This document shows, in pieces, positions 18,258 through 29,419 of a stretch of DNA of 64,000 bases (positions are counted from its first letter, which is position 1; each line of letters opens with the position of its first letter). Location of the stretch: NCBI RefSeq assembly GCF_017068455.1, contig NZ_CP070608.1, forward strand, positions 2,771,488 to 2,835,487, written 5' to 3'. This DNA is from Fulvivirga lutea (GTDB lineage: Bacteria > Bacteroidota > Bacteroidia > Cytophagales > Cyclobacteriaceae). The position numbers and the translations under genes are program-made. The notes under the pieces were generated by a model. The model was not told where the DNA came from. It worked only from the letters and a program-made list of their open reading frames with translations, and did not search any database.

Positions 18258-18968
18258 ATGAAAGAGAGGCTAAGTAATATAGTATTAGAGCATAATACCT
18301 TTTGGGGTAAGGTTTTTGATCTATCAATACAATTTTTGATATTCATTTCATTATTATCATTCTCTTTCGAAACCTTACCGAATTACCCACCAAAGTTCTA
18401 TTCCATTCTTAATACTATTGAGGTTTTTACTGTCATATTATTTACGATAGAGTACTTTCTGAGAATATGGCTAGAACCTAATAAACTTCGTTTTATTTTA
18501 AGCTTTTATGGTTTAATTGACTTGTTGGCAATATTGCCGTTTTATATATCTACAGGGCTAGATTTAAGATCCATTCGTGCTTTAAGGTTATTAAGACTTT
18601 TCAAGTTTTTCAGGTATAGCAAGACAATCCAAAGAATGCATATTGCCTTGAAAATTGCAAAGCAAGAACTGACGCTTTTCTTTACATTGACGTGTATTTT
18701 ACTTTATTTGGCTGCGGTTGGTATCTATTATTTTGAAAATGCTACACAGCCTTTAAAATTCAGCTCTATTTTAGATTCATTGTGGTGGGGTGTAGCTACA
18801 TTAACCACTGTGGGTTATGGCGATGCTTACCCAATTACTGCTGGTGGAAAAATATTCACCTTCTTTATATTAATGTTAGGGTTGGGAATTGTGGCAATTC
18901 CTGCTGGCATTATCGCTTCGGCAGTTACAAAAGCCAGAGAGTTGGTAAAAGAGGAAGATTCCGATTGA
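18258..18968 (+). CDS. Voltage-gated-type potassium channel
   Basis: A 236-residue ion transporter with six membrane segments. The S4-like helix carries spaced arginines (LRSIRALRLLRLFKFFRY, about residues 108-125). The pore has the potassium selectivity filter TTVGYGD (about 181-187), and a last helix (GLGIVAIPAGIIASAV) follows. It would form a tetrameric K+ channel in the inner membrane. A second channel of the same type lies at 47578. The C-terminal tail is short and has no regulatory domain. Confidence 0.92.
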   Translation: MKERLSNIVLEHNTFWGKVFDLSIQFLIFISLLSFSFETLPNYPPKFYSILNTIEVFTVILFTIEYFLRIWLEPNKLRFILSFYGLIDLLAILPFYISTGLDLRSIRALRLLRLFKFFRYSKTIQRMHIALKIAKQELTLFFTLTCILLYLAAVGIYYFENATQPLKFSSILDSLWWGVATLTTVGYGDAYPITAGGKIFTFFILMLGLGIVAIPAGIIASAVTKARELVKEEDSD

Positions 18969-19053
18969 AGACTTGAATGACGACTTTTAAGTATCCAATT
19001 CGTCATGTTCCACTATATCTGTGACCTTCAACATACATATCACAGGTTTAAAG

Positions 19054-19090
19054 ATTATCAAAAAGGGCCTTTTGGTACAAATTTGATAAT
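19054..19090. repeat. Nested inverted repeat downstream of the channel gene
   Basis: ATTATCAAA at 19054-19062 pairs with TTTGATAAT at 19082-19090, and the interior holds the near-palindrome AAAAGGGCCTTTT. It could fold into a 37-base hairpin. No T tract follows, so it is not a classical terminator. Confidence 0.4.
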
Positions 19091-19132
19091 ATTATTGGCT
19101 CTTGTTCTAGTATCAGACGATCTAGATAATAA

Positions 19133-19163
19133 CAAAAAAGGCCTGATCCTTATATGATCAGGC
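19133..19163 (-). terminator. Terminator of the 89-residue gene
   Basis: On the minus strand GCCTGATC and GATCAGGC pair across seven bases and are followed by six Ts. The stop codon at 19158 lies within the hairpin. Confidence 0.85.
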
Positions 19164-19427
19164 TACTTCTTGTTTCGCTATTTTCTCGATATTTATTTGA
19201 GAATGTATTAGTAGATTATCTTCAGCGATGAGCTTTAATATTTGCTCTCTTGTATTTTCCAATTCAGCGATTCTAGCCACAGAAGCTTTATTTTCAGTAC
19301 CAAAGCGAATTTTATCGCTAAATATACGGTTCTGGTGAAATTGAATTTTACCATCAATCAGGTAAAGTAATATTTCTTTAGCTTCTTCCGGTTCAAATAC
19401 ACCTTTAATTAAATCAAACTGATCCAT
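19158..19427 (-). CDS. Small hypothetical protein, Bacteroidota type
   Basis: An 89-residue, soluble, acidic and mostly helical protein. A possible helical hairpin is formed by PEEAKEILLYLIDGKIQFHQ and a second amphipathic helix RIAELENTREQILKLIAED. No catalytic motif. It has its own terminator and an AT-rich leader, so it is a real gene. Similar short proteins are, as I recall, common in Bacteroidota; the function is unknown. Confidence 0.7.
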   Translation of the reverse strand: MDQFDLIKGVFEPEEAKEILLYLIDGKIQFHQNRIFSDKIRFGTENKASVARIAELENTREQILKLIAEDNLLIHSQINIEKIAKQEVA

Positions 19428-19523
19428 AATTTTTTGTTTTTAATTATGTCCCAAAGATCAGCAGATTATTTTATATATTTTTATTAATGTTTTTTATACA
19501 AAACATTAATAAAGGTTTATGTT

Positions 19524-20159
19524 TTAAATTCCAGAGAATCGATAAATAGGCTCTAATTGATTGATATTCGTATATTTTATATCCAAATCAATAATCTTAC
19601 CATCACTCAATGAATAAACCCAACCATGAATCTCCAATTCACGGGTTTTCCATGCTTTTTGAACAAATGAAGTTTTGGCCAGATTGTGAACTTGTGTCGT
19701 AACATTCAGTTCAACCATACGCTTCATTCTTTCTTCATCATTTGCTAAGCTATTCAGTTCCTCTTGGTGATCTTGAAAAATATCTTTGACATAGGCTAGC
19801 CAGCGGCCTACTAATCCAACATATTGGTTGTCCATTGCTGCCATTACACCCCCGCAACCATAATGCCCACAGACAATAACATGCTTCACATGCAAATATT
19901 CAATAGCGTATTGTAGGACACTCAACATGTTCGTATCTGAATGAATTACCTGATTCGCAATATTTCTATGAACGAAAATTTCTCCTGGCCCAGTTCCGGT
20001 AATTTCACTTTCCGGAACTCTACTGTCTGAACATCCTATCCACAGAAATTCTGGTTTTTGACCCTTAGCTAATTCGGTAAAATAAGTTGGGTCAAGCTTT
20101 AACTTTTGTTTTATCCACTCCTCATTGCCTTTAAATAGTTTATCGTAAGATGCTTTCAT
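19524..20159 (-). CDS. Beta-class carbonic anhydrase
   Basis: Interconverts CO2 and bicarbonate in the cytosol, supplying bicarbonate for reactions such as that of acetyl-CoA carboxylase. The 211-residue length is standard. The zinc ligands are visible: Cys in CSDSRVP (about residue 43, with the Asp-Arg dyad) and His/Cys in HYGCGGV (about residues 98-101). No signal peptide. It lies alone; the 280 bases between it and the ABC-F gene show nothing recognisable. Confidence 0.95.
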   Translation of the reverse strand: MKASYDKLFKGNEEWIKQKLKLDPTYFTELAKGQKPEFLWIGCSDSRVPESEITGTGPGEIFVHRNIANQVIHSDTNMLSVLQYAIEYLHVKHVIVCGHYGCGGVMAAMDNQYVGLVGRWLAYVKDIFQDHQEELNSLANDEERMKRMVELNVTTQVHNLAKTSFVQKAWKTRELEIHGWVYSLSDGKIIDLDIKYTNINQLEPIYRFSGI

Positions 20160-20439
20160 TTTATTATATACTTAGATGATTAGTATATTGAATTAACACG
20201 TTTCAATATGAATGTGCAACATATTATCATAATATTCTCTGAATAAACTATTCGTTGTAAGTCCTAAATGAATTGTTGAATTAAATAGAATATTCATTCA
20301 TCCTGATAGAGATGATCAAATAGAGCCAATTTAGTTGCAATAGTACCTATTCCTGAAAGTATTTTGCCTCAACTGTTACAACGGCAGATGAAAATGTAAA
20401 ACAAGATTCTGTCGATGGGAAGGAATGATAGGTAATTAA

Positions 20440-22086
<1,647 letters not shown>

Positions 22087-22136
22087 CTATAATTCCTTGC
22101 CATTTGTAAACAAACTGTAGATTTGGAAGATTGAAT

Positions 22137-23345
22137 ATGGAAGTAGCAATTATTGGAGGTGGAGCAGCGGGCTTTTTTGCCGCTTTATCAGTGAAACAGC
22201 ATTACTCTGATGCCAACGTGACCATATTCGAGAAATCATCTAAGCTACTTGCTAAGGTAAAAGTTTCAGGTGGCGGCAGATGCAATGTTACGCATGACTG
22301 TAGACAAATCAGTCAGCTGGCCAAGCACTACCCAAGAGGTGAAAAATTTCTGAAAAAGGCCTTTTCTCAATTTGCTGTTAATGATACCATTGATTGGTTT
22401 GAAAACAGAGGTGTACGACTAAAGACTGAAGGTGATGGTAGGATGTTTCCTGTTACGGATGATTCTCAGACCATTATAGATTGCTTATTAAATGAGGCCA
22501 GAAGACTTCGAGTATCAATTATTAAGAACCGACCAATTCTAAAACTTGTGCCCAATAATTCGAGCATTGAGTTAGTCTTTGAGGATGAAGAATTAAGTTT
22601 TAATAAGGTAATTATTTGCTCTGGTGGATCTCCGAAACTATCGGGTATGGATTGGTTAGTTGAGATGGGCATTGAGGTAGAAACTCCAGTACCTTCGCTA
22701 TTTACTTTCAACATGCCTAATGAAGCTATCAAGTCTTTAATGGGATTGGCAGTGCCTAAAGTCTCTGTAAAGGTTCAGGGAACGAAGTTGAAACAGGAGG
22801 GCCCCTTGCTAATCACACATTGGGGAATGAGTGGGCCAGCAATTCTAAAAACATCAGCATGGGGGGCAAGAATATTAGCTGATCTTAACTATGATTTTAA
22901 AATTCAGGTAAACTGGCTCAATGAAAATTCTGAGGCTGAGTTAAGGAGTCAAGTTGATGCTATAAAAAATGACTCGCCTAAGAAAAAGATGTTGAATAGA
23001 GCCATTGAAGGTATACCTTCTCGTTTATGGGAGTTTTTATTAAAAAAAATAGACTTAAGAGAAGACATTACATGGGGTGAATTAGGCAGTAAAGGACTCA
23101 ATAGGTTAATAAATATATTGTTGAATGATGTGTACGAGGTGAAAGGGAAAACAACATTTAAGGAGGAGTTTGTGACCTGCGGGGGTGTTGCTCTTTCCGG
23201 AATCGATGTTAAAACCATGCAAAGTAAGGAGGTTCCTAATCTCTATTTTGCCGGTGAAGTGATGAATATTGATGGAGTTACCGGTGGTTTTAACTTTCAG
23301 GCAGCCTGGACCACCGGTTTTATAGCTGGTAAACTTACCAATTAG
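22137..23345 (+). CDS. HI0933/YhiN-family flavoprotein (NAD(P)/FAD-dependent)
   Basis: A 402-residue oxidoreductase-like flavoprotein of unknown substrate. An N-terminal FAD-binding Rossmann motif (IIGGGAAGFFAALSV) and the family block VKVSGGGRCNVTHD are present, as is the late GEVMNIDGVTGGFNFQAAW. The ATG at 22137 is preferred over an in-frame TTG six bases earlier. Its 3' end overlaps the last gene of the glucan operon by four bases, tail to tail, so it belongs to the flank and not to the locus. Confidence 0.92.
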   Translation: MEVAIIGGGAAGFFAALSVKQHYSDANVTIFEKSSKLLAKVKVSGGGRCNVTHDCRQISQLAKHYPRGEKFLKKAFSQFAVNDTIDWFENRGVRLKTEGDGRMFPVTDDSQTIIDCLLNEARRLRVSIIKNRPILKLVPNNSSIELVFEDEELSFNKVIICSGGSPKLSGMDWLVEMGIEVETPVPSLFTFNMPNEAIKSLMGLAVPKVSVKVQGTKLKQEGPLLITHWGMSGPAILKTSAWGARILADLNYDFKIQVNWLNENSEAELRSQVDAIKNDSPKKKMLNRAIEGIPSRLWEFLLKKIDLREDITWGELGSKGLNRLINILLNDVYEVKGKTTFKEEFVTCGGVALSGIDVKTMQSKEVPNLYFAGEVMNIDGVTGGFNFQAAWTTGFIAGKLTN

Positions 23346-24226
23346 TATTTCAATTCCTCATCTTTCGTCCAGATACCCCAATAAGCACCCACATCACCCT
23401 CTGAGCCTACCTTCCATGATTCATCAAATGAAGAAAAATAGAACATCTCAATTTTATCTTCTTTAGACCATTTCTGGGCATTAATAAAATACTTCATAAA
23501 GTTTTCTGCAGATGGAACGGCTCCATGAAGACTGCTTCCCTGACTTGGCCAACCCGTTTCTGTAATAATCACTTTTTTACCATTACCGGCTCTAAGTGCC
23601 TTATTATACATATCCTTCATATAGAGCAAAGAATAATCGCAATGGCAGCCTTCCCAGTACGGATAGCAATTGGCCAGTATTACATCGCAAGCTTCGGTGA
23701 TTTTTGGTCTGTGTTCGAATTCATAATAAGCATCTACATAGCCTACTGGTGTTCCGGGAATAGCTTCTTTTACCTGATAGATGAAGTCCAAAAGCTCTTG
23801 TTCAGAAAGATCCTCACGATACATCACCTCATTACCCACAGCGGCAATATCTACATAACCATCTTTGGTTGCTTTAATCAGGCCTTCAATTTCTCTTTTG
23901 TTGATTTCAGGATCATTGCCCAACCATGCACCCACTAGTGTTTTTAGACCATATTCCTTAGCTATTCGTGGTATGTGCTCGTTACCTTCGGTGCATGAAA
24001 ATGATCGTATCCATTTAGTGAATGGCTTTAAAATTTTGATTCTTCTGTGAATCTGTTCTTCGCTGAGCTGATCACCGGGTTTTTGTCCTTCTACATATGG
24101 ACTTATGCAAATGCCATGCATTCCATTTGCCAAGTGCTTTCTATATATTTTTAGTATATCATCATCTGATAAACTGTCAAAGTTTATTCCGGTGAGTGCA
24201 CTTAAACGTTCTTCTTTAAATGACAT
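23342..24226 (-). CDS. Cytosolic GH17 glycoside hydrolase
   Basis: A 294-residue GH17 (beta-1,3-glucan-active) domain and nothing else. The acid/base is E133 in AAVGNEV and the nucleophile is E223 in ITETGWPS. There is no signal peptide, so it should act in the cytosol on imported beta-1,3-gluco-oligosaccharides, either cutting them or transferring glucosyl units. It is the last gene of the ten-gene operon, 11 bases after the MFS-GH17 fusion. It shares more than half of its residues with that fusion's GH17 part, so the two arose by duplication. Exact linkage preference is not readable. Confidence 0.9.
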   Translation of the reverse strand: MSFKEERLSALTGINFDSLSDDDILKIYRKHLANGMHGICISPYVEGQKPGDQLSEEQIHRRIKILKPFTKWIRSFSCTEGNEHIPRIAKEYGLKTLVGAWLGNDPEINKREIEGLIKATKDGYVDIAAVGNEVMYREDLSEQELLDFIYQVKEAIPGTPVGYVDAYYEFEHRPKITEACDVILANCYPYWEGCHCDYSLLYMKDMYNKALRAGNGKKVIITETGWPSQGSSLHGAVPSAENFMKYFINAQKWSKEDKIEMFYFSSFDESWKVGSEGDVGAYWGIWTKDEELKY

Positions 24227-24237
24227 ATTCTTTAATA

Positions 24238-26592
24238 TTATGATAGAACTTTTTTACCGTATTTTAATTGTTCGTTTTTATCCCAAATACCCCAGCTTTG
24301 CCCCACATTACCTTCCTGACGAATTTTCCACGATTCATCAAACGATGAGAAGTAAAACAAACCAATATTATGTTTTTGGCTCCAATTATTAATGTCTATA
24401 AAGTACTTCATAGCATTTTCTGGCGATGGGTTGGCTTTGCTATTCGTTGTTCCTCTACTAGGCCAGCCTGTTTCTGCTATCATGATAGGTTTACCTTGAG
24501 CCGTATCCTTAATTAGACCATACATTTTTTGTAAATATGCAGACGATTCTTCAATGGAACATCCTTCCCAGAAAGGGTAGCAGTTCGCTAAAATGACATC
24601 ACTGGTTTCTACCAATTCAGGATTTACCAAAAACTGGTAATATGTATCAACACAACCTATGGTAATGTTAGGGATGGCGTCTTTTACTCTTTTGATGTAC
24701 TGCAGCAGTTCTTCTTTCGAAACATCTTTTCTCAAAAGTACTTCATTACCTACAGCCGCAATATCAACACAACCTGCTTTAGCGAGTTTAATTAAGTTTT
24801 CAATCTCTAATTCATTTTTGGCTTTGTCTTTACCTATCCACGCACCTACAAGTGTTTTTAGTCCATTATCTTTAGCCACTTGAGGTATCAATTCATTTCC
24901 ATCGGTACAAGAGAATGAACGCACCCATTTAGTATGAGGCTTTATTACAGCCATTCTTTTGCGTATTTGATCTTCTGAAAGTACATCACCAATATTTTGG
25001 TGTTCCAGGTAGGGGCTAAAACAGATGCCATGCATGCCGGCCTGTAATGATGCTGCAAACAATGAATGAATTTGTTCTTCAGGTAATTTCTCAAAATTGG
25101 TAAGAACCGAAGTGTCAATGGCAATATCTTTTTTGAGTAGAGTTCTTAATTTATCCAGTTGCTGGAATGAAGAACTAGACGAAGGCTGCTCATTTCGTCT
25201 ATCTAATTCTGCACGTATTTCATTGGCGCGATCTTCAGTTACATCATAATCGCGCATAACATACATGGCGATAAGTGTCCCCAAAATAGGTACTCCTGAA
25301 TAAAATGCCCGTAGGCCAATCAACGTTTCTTCCGTTTGCACATTGGCTGCGGCATCAAAGCCTACTACGCTAAGTATAAGTCCGCTTAAACCTCCGGCAA
25401 TGGCAAAACCAAATTTCACCATCCACCAATAGATTGCACCAAACACGCCTTCACGTCTTTTGCCAGTATTTAATTCATCTAGATCAATCACATCTGATGT
25501 CATAGACATCATTAAAGTGAATAAGCTACCGATACCAAAAGAAAAGAATGGTAAGGCAAATATGAACATGTAAGGCTTACCTGGAATAAATAAAAACCAT
25601 AATAAAATATAGCCGACTATTGATATACCCTGAGACCATATAAAGGCATTTTTCTTGCCCATAATTTTGGACATACGTGCTACAATAGGAATTACCAGAA
25701 AGGTTGTTACCAAAGCACCTAAACTTCCGAAGAGGGTGGGCCAAATGCCTGCTGCTGGCGCGTCACCATTGAATAAATAATAAACAACAATGAAAAACGA
25801 AAAGGCAGCAATGGTATTAAAGGCGTTAAATATGAAGAACGTAGCAATACATAATTTTCTAAATGGAGGCGAAGCAAAAGCCTCTTTAAATCCTTTAAGT
25901 ATTTCCTTAAGGCTCCTGCCAACTGTTCTTAAATTGAGTGGTGCATAGTTCTGATCTAACGTTGATTCGCTTTTAATAAAAATGGCAGGTACAAGCGCAA
26001 ATAAAGTACATACAATACCAACCCAGATGGCTAGTTGCCTCGTTGCCACCTCTGCTGTTGGAAACCAGTCAGGGTCGTACATAACCACCCAAAACCAAGG
26101 TGCAATAACCCATGCCCACTGACCAATCCATTGGGCTACGGCCATAATGTTGGTGCGCTCATGAAAGTCATTACTCATTTCATAGCCCATAGCCACATAG
26201 GGAACACTAAATATTGTAAGCCCTAAATAAAATACGAATGACCATAGTAAGAAGTAAGTGAAGTTGTAATTAATGCCATCTTCACGATACAGTTGCCACA
26301 TGACTATAAATGCCAAGCCCATAAGAATGGCCCCGAAAAATACATATTGCCTTCTACGGCCCCATTTAGATCTTGTATTATCGGATATGAATCCCATAAT
26401 TGGGTCAGTAATTGAATCAAATACACGAGGGAAAAAATAGATTACTCCCCACATCCAGCCTGGAAAACCAAGGTCTTGAACGAGAACTACCATAAATATG
26501 CCCAGTACAGCTGGAAACATTTGATTGGCTAACATTCCAACCCCAAATGCAACTTTTTGCCCAAAAGGCACTTTATTTTGGTATATAGCCAT
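24238..26592 (-). CDS. GPH-type sugar transporter fused to a GH17 domain
   Basis: 784 residues. The first 470 or so are a complete 12-helix MFS transporter of the glycoside-pentoside-hexuronide type (FDSITDPIMGFISDNTRS near the N-terminus, then RRRQYVFF). A linker rich in Ser and charged residues follows. Residues from about 495 form a GH17 domain with both catalytic glutamates (AAVGNEV, IAETGWPS). With 12 helices the C-terminus is cytosolic, so the enzyme would meet the sugar as it leaves the carrier. The frame is open throughout with no internal stop. The inner-membrane import role and beta-1,3-glucan substrate are inferred from its neighbours. Confidence 0.9.
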   Translation of the reverse strand: MAIYQNKVPFGQKVAFGVGMLANQMFPAVLGIFMVVLVQDLGFPGWMWGVIYFFPRVFDSITDPIMGFISDNTRSKWGRRRQYVFFGAILMGLAFIVMWQLYREDGINYNFTYFLLWSFVFYLGLTIFSVPYVAMGYEMSNDFHERTNIMAVAQWIGQWAWVIAPWFWVVMYDPDWFPTAEVATRQLAIWVGIVCTLFALVPAIFIKSESTLDQNYAPLNLRTVGRSLKEILKGFKEAFASPPFRKLCIATFFIFNAFNTIAAFSFFIVVYYLFNGDAPAAGIWPTLFGSLGALVTTFLVIPIVARMSKIMGKKNAFIWSQGISIVGYILLWFLFIPGKPYMFIFALPFFSFGIGSLFTLMMSMTSDVIDLDELNTGKRREGVFGAIYWWMVKFGFAIAGGLSGLILSVVGFDAAANVQTEETLIGLRAFYSGVPILGTLIAMYVMRDYDVTEDRANEIRAELDRRNEQPSSSSSFQQLDKLRTLLKKDIAIDTSVLTNFEKLPEEQIHSLFAASLQAGMHGICFSPYLEHQNIGDVLSEDQIRKRMAVIKPHTKWVRSFSCTDGNELIPQVAKDNGLKTLVGAWIGKDKAKNELEIENLIKLAKAGCVDIAAVGNEVLLRKDVSKEELLQYIKRVKDAIPNITIGCVDTYYQFLVNPELVETSDVILANCYPFWEGCSIEESSAYLQKMYGLIKDTAQGKPIMIAETGWPSRGTTNSKANPSPENAMKYFIDINNWSQKHNIGLFYFSSFDESWKIRQEGNVGQSWGIWDKNEQLKYGKKVLS

Positions 26593-26595
26593 GGT

Positions 26596-28101
26596 TTATT
26601 CGATTTTGGGTGAAATTATAATGGTTTGTAATGCCTTAGCACTAATGGTTAAGTCTCTTTCAAGACCTTTCAATTTAATTTTCATATTTCTTGGTTGGTT
26701 TTCCTGATTCAACACCACTAAAGCTATTGTGCCATCGGGGTTATGCACTGCTGTGGCCAGCAATTCATCAGTTGAGAGGTTCAAGCCAATACGTACTGCA
26801 TCTGGTCTGATAAACCGGCTAAAATGTGACATGGTGTAATAGAGTGGGGTATAATATACCTCATCATTTTCCGGATCTGCTAGAACAGGGGCTACACACC
26901 AGTTTTTAAACCAATTTGGGCCTCCTTGCTTGTTCAACACCATATTCCAATCTACCCAACCATCTACCCAATTATTAAGGCAGCCAATAATGTCTCTAGC
27001 GTACCTATAAACAGGCACATATTTAGGGTGCATCTTTTTTTCTGACTCAGGTGCCCAATCCCAACCCCAATCTGTGGCTTCTTTCGACCAGTACCATGCA
27101 TCATCTTTCCACTTAGGAACTTCCGCATCAACACAGGCTTCGGTTTGTATTAAATGTTTATTTGGAGCTTTTTGATGTGCATATTGCAACTCATCCGGAA
27201 ACACTTCAAATGTGCTGGCGTACCAATGTATAGCTGTACCATCAAAGTAATTTGATTTAATGGAGTCACTGTACATAGCATCAACCCATTCTTTCAAGTG
27301 CTCACGATTCTGGTCGTAGCCGAGTATCTTTATGTTTGATTGACTATTTTGTTCAAGTGTTGGGCCTAAATGGTTTTGAACAAAGTCAGTCATCTCATGA
27401 GGTGTAAAGTGCATACTCTCCCAATTGTTTCCATTTCCTAAAGGCTCGTTTTCTACGGTTATCCCCCAGATATTGATGCCCTCATTAGCATACGCTGAAA
27501 TGTATTTAGAAAAGAAGAGTGCCCAGGTGTCGTTATATTTGGGTAATAACTTACCACCAACCCAGCTGTTATTATCCTTCATCCAAGGTGGGGCTGTCCA
27601 TGGCGAAGAAATTATTTTAAAACCCTCTTTCGATTTCTTCTGTGCTGCTTTTATTATGGGTATTATGTCATCTTTATCCTGTGCAATTGAAAAACTATCT
27701 AATTCCATATCGTCAGCGATAGGAGCATAGGAGTAATTAGACAATGAAAAATCACACGAATTGATATGCGTTCTGGTCAAAGAATATTTTGCTCCTGATT
27801 CACCAAAATATGCCTCGAGCACTTCGTTGCGCTTTTCTTCGCTGAGTTTATTGAGTAGATATGCCGTTGCTTCAGTAAATGAACCCCCAAATCCGGTTAT
27901 TTTCTGAAATTGGGCTTCTGGGTTCAGAACAATTTCAACGGTACTTTCAGCCTTTTCAAATTCGCTAAGTAAGGTTAATTTATTTCCAGAAGCACTCGTT
28001 TCAAAAACGTCAATATTCATAGGTTCTTTTTCATCATTATTACATGATATGAATGTTGTTAAAAAACAGATAATCAATATGTTATGTATTTCATATCTCA
28101 T
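26596..28101 (-). CDS. GH30 beta-glycosidase, lipoprotein
   Basis: 501 residues. A lipoprotein signal (FLTTFISC) precedes a GH30 (beta/alpha)8 barrel and a beta-sandwich end. The acid/base E219 is in VENEPLG and the nucleophile E321 in QTEAC; the GFGGSFTEA block starts the barrel. GH30 members include beta-1,6-glucanases and beta-glucosidases, so removal of the beta-1,6 branches of laminarin is the natural guess. It is anchored in the outer or inner membrane facing the periplasm or surface. It lies three bases from its neighbours on each side. Confidence 0.9.
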   Translation of the reverse strand: MRYEIHNILIICFLTTFISCNNDEKEPMNIDVFETSASGNKLTLLSEFEKAESTVEIVLNPEAQFQKITGFGGSFTEATAYLLNKLSEEKRNEVLEAYFGESGAKYSLTRTHINSCDFSLSNYSYAPIADDMELDSFSIAQDKDDIIPIIKAAQKKSKEGFKIISSPWTAPPWMKDNNSWVGGKLLPKYNDTWALFFSKYISAYANEGINIWGITVENEPLGNGNNWESMHFTPHEMTDFVQNHLGPTLEQNSQSNIKILGYDQNREHLKEWVDAMYSDSIKSNYFDGTAIHWYASTFEVFPDELQYAHQKAPNKHLIQTEACVDAEVPKWKDDAWYWSKEATDWGWDWAPESEKKMHPKYVPVYRYARDIIGCLNNWVDGWVDWNMVLNKQGGPNWFKNWCVAPVLADPENDEVYYTPLYYTMSHFSRFIRPDAVRIGLNLSTDELLATAVHNPDGTIALVVLNQENQPRNMKIKLKGLERDLTISAKALQTIIISPKIE

Positions 28102-28104
28102 TGG

Positions 28105-29394
28105 TTAATGACTCATTTCTACATTTTTTAATGGTGGAGTGTGAACATGATTCATCAGTGAATCGATATTACCACCATACGTTTTTTTAATTTTCTTACC
28201 GTCTCTGGTAAGACCGTTGAATATCCCCGAATCTACGTGCGGCCATAGAGCATATTTAGCATGCCCCGATTTAGTAAAGAGTCCAAAATGGTTTTCAGAA
28301 CCTTTAGGATTGTGTGCATCTTTCCATGGCTCATTAAATGCCTCGAAGTAAAAACAAGAAATTCCAGCTTTATTTGTCCACTCGCGTATTTGATTATAAT
28401 ACAGTCCTTGTTTGTATTCGTCAGTGGCCATTGAACCTTTTGAACCATAATGCCCATTTGAGACGGTAGCCCAACCGGTTTCTCCAATATGTACCGGTTT
28501 ATCGACTCCTATACTCTTCATGTAGGATACTACTGAGTCGTATTGATTTTGGGCAAATTGTAGCGATCTTTTCATGGCTGCATTAATTTTCTCTACTTCA
28601 CCCAAAGACTGCTCTTCTTCAGGCACTCGCCAGAATTCAGGATTGTAATGCGTGTTATGATAAGGGTAGGTGTGCATGGAAATGTAATCCACTTCTTGTA
28701 TCAGTGAATTCAAATCTGCTGTATGATATATAGGATCACCACCGCCCCAGGATGAAAAATCATCCGAACTTGTAATCCACAAATCTTCTGGTAGCTGTCC
28801 AGTACTTTTCAGGTTTTGAACGTGCCTAACCCATTTTAAAATAACGCCAGGCTGTACGTAATAGCTTTCTGCCCATTTAACCATAGCCTCGTTGCCTATG
28901 GCCAACACCTTTACTATATCTGGGTAAGTATTTACTAATTTTACTGCGCGTTCAATTTCACCTTCGTTTTGCTCACTTTCAATGTTATGATCTGGTGGTA
29001 ACTCTGTCCATGCATTTTTACAATCGATCCAAGCACCGAGCATCACATACATTTCAAATCCTTCCTGCTCTTGTTTAAGCTCAGTAATAGCTTTCAGTAC
29101 ATTGCCTGCATGTGGTAATTGAACATTATAAGTCCTAAGAATTTTAATGCCCATGGCTGAGAGAATCTTTAAATCATCCTTTAGCTGTTGAACCGTTGGC
29201 TGATCTTCTCTGGTTTTTGTTCTATAACCTCCGTACGATATGGCCAGATAATCTGGTTTGCCTAATATATCTTTTGCTGTCACTGGTTTGTTTTCTGTTT
29301 CTTTATTATTTGACTGATCCTTTTTTGTATTTGTGCATGACAACATACATGCTACCAAAGTAGTAATGAATATTATCTTAACTGCGCAATTCAT
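28105..29394 (-). CDS. GH17-like glycosidase, lipoprotein
   Basis: About 429 residues from ATG 29394, which gives a clear lipoprotein signal (IIFITTLVACMLSC). An earlier ATG at 29433 would add 13 charged residues and overlap the GH3 gene by 14 bases. The fold is GH17: acid/base in LAIGNEAM and nucleophile in HIGETGWATV. It is longer than, and distant from, the two cytosolic GH17 copies, with several insertions around KNAWTELPPDHN. It probably acts in the periplasm or at the cell surface on beta-1,3-glucan oligomers. Confidence 0.85.
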   Translation of the reverse strand: MNCAVKIIFITTLVACMLSCTNTKKDQSNNKETENKPVTAKDILGKPDYLAISYGGYRTKTREDQPTVQQLKDDLKILSAMGIKILRTYNVQLPHAGNVLKAITELKQEQEGFEMYVMLGAWIDCKNAWTELPPDHNIESEQNEGEIERAVKLVNTYPDIVKVLAIGNEAMVKWAESYYVQPGVILKWVRHVQNLKSTGQLPEDLWITSSDDFSSWGGGDPIYHTADLNSLIQEVDYISMHTYPYHNTHYNPEFWRVPEEEQSLGEVEKINAAMKRSLQFAQNQYDSVVSYMKSIGVDKPVHIGETGWATVSNGHYGSKGSMATDEYKQGLYYNQIREWTNKAGISCFYFEAFNEPWKDAHNPKGSENHFGLFTKSGHAKYALWPHVDSGIFNGLTRDGKKIKKTYGGNIDSLMNHVHTPPLKNVEMSH

Positions 29395-29419
29395 AACTCT
29401 TGTATTAATAATGGTTTCA

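Noticed and set aside
20160-20439. A degraded gene between carbonic anhydrase and ABC-F
   Set aside because: No frame with recognisable protein similarity was found; the region is simply AT-rich spacer.
23525-23938. A 137-codon plus-strand frame with hydrophobic stretches
   Set aside because: It is antisense to the GH17 gene, whose catalytic motifs are intact.
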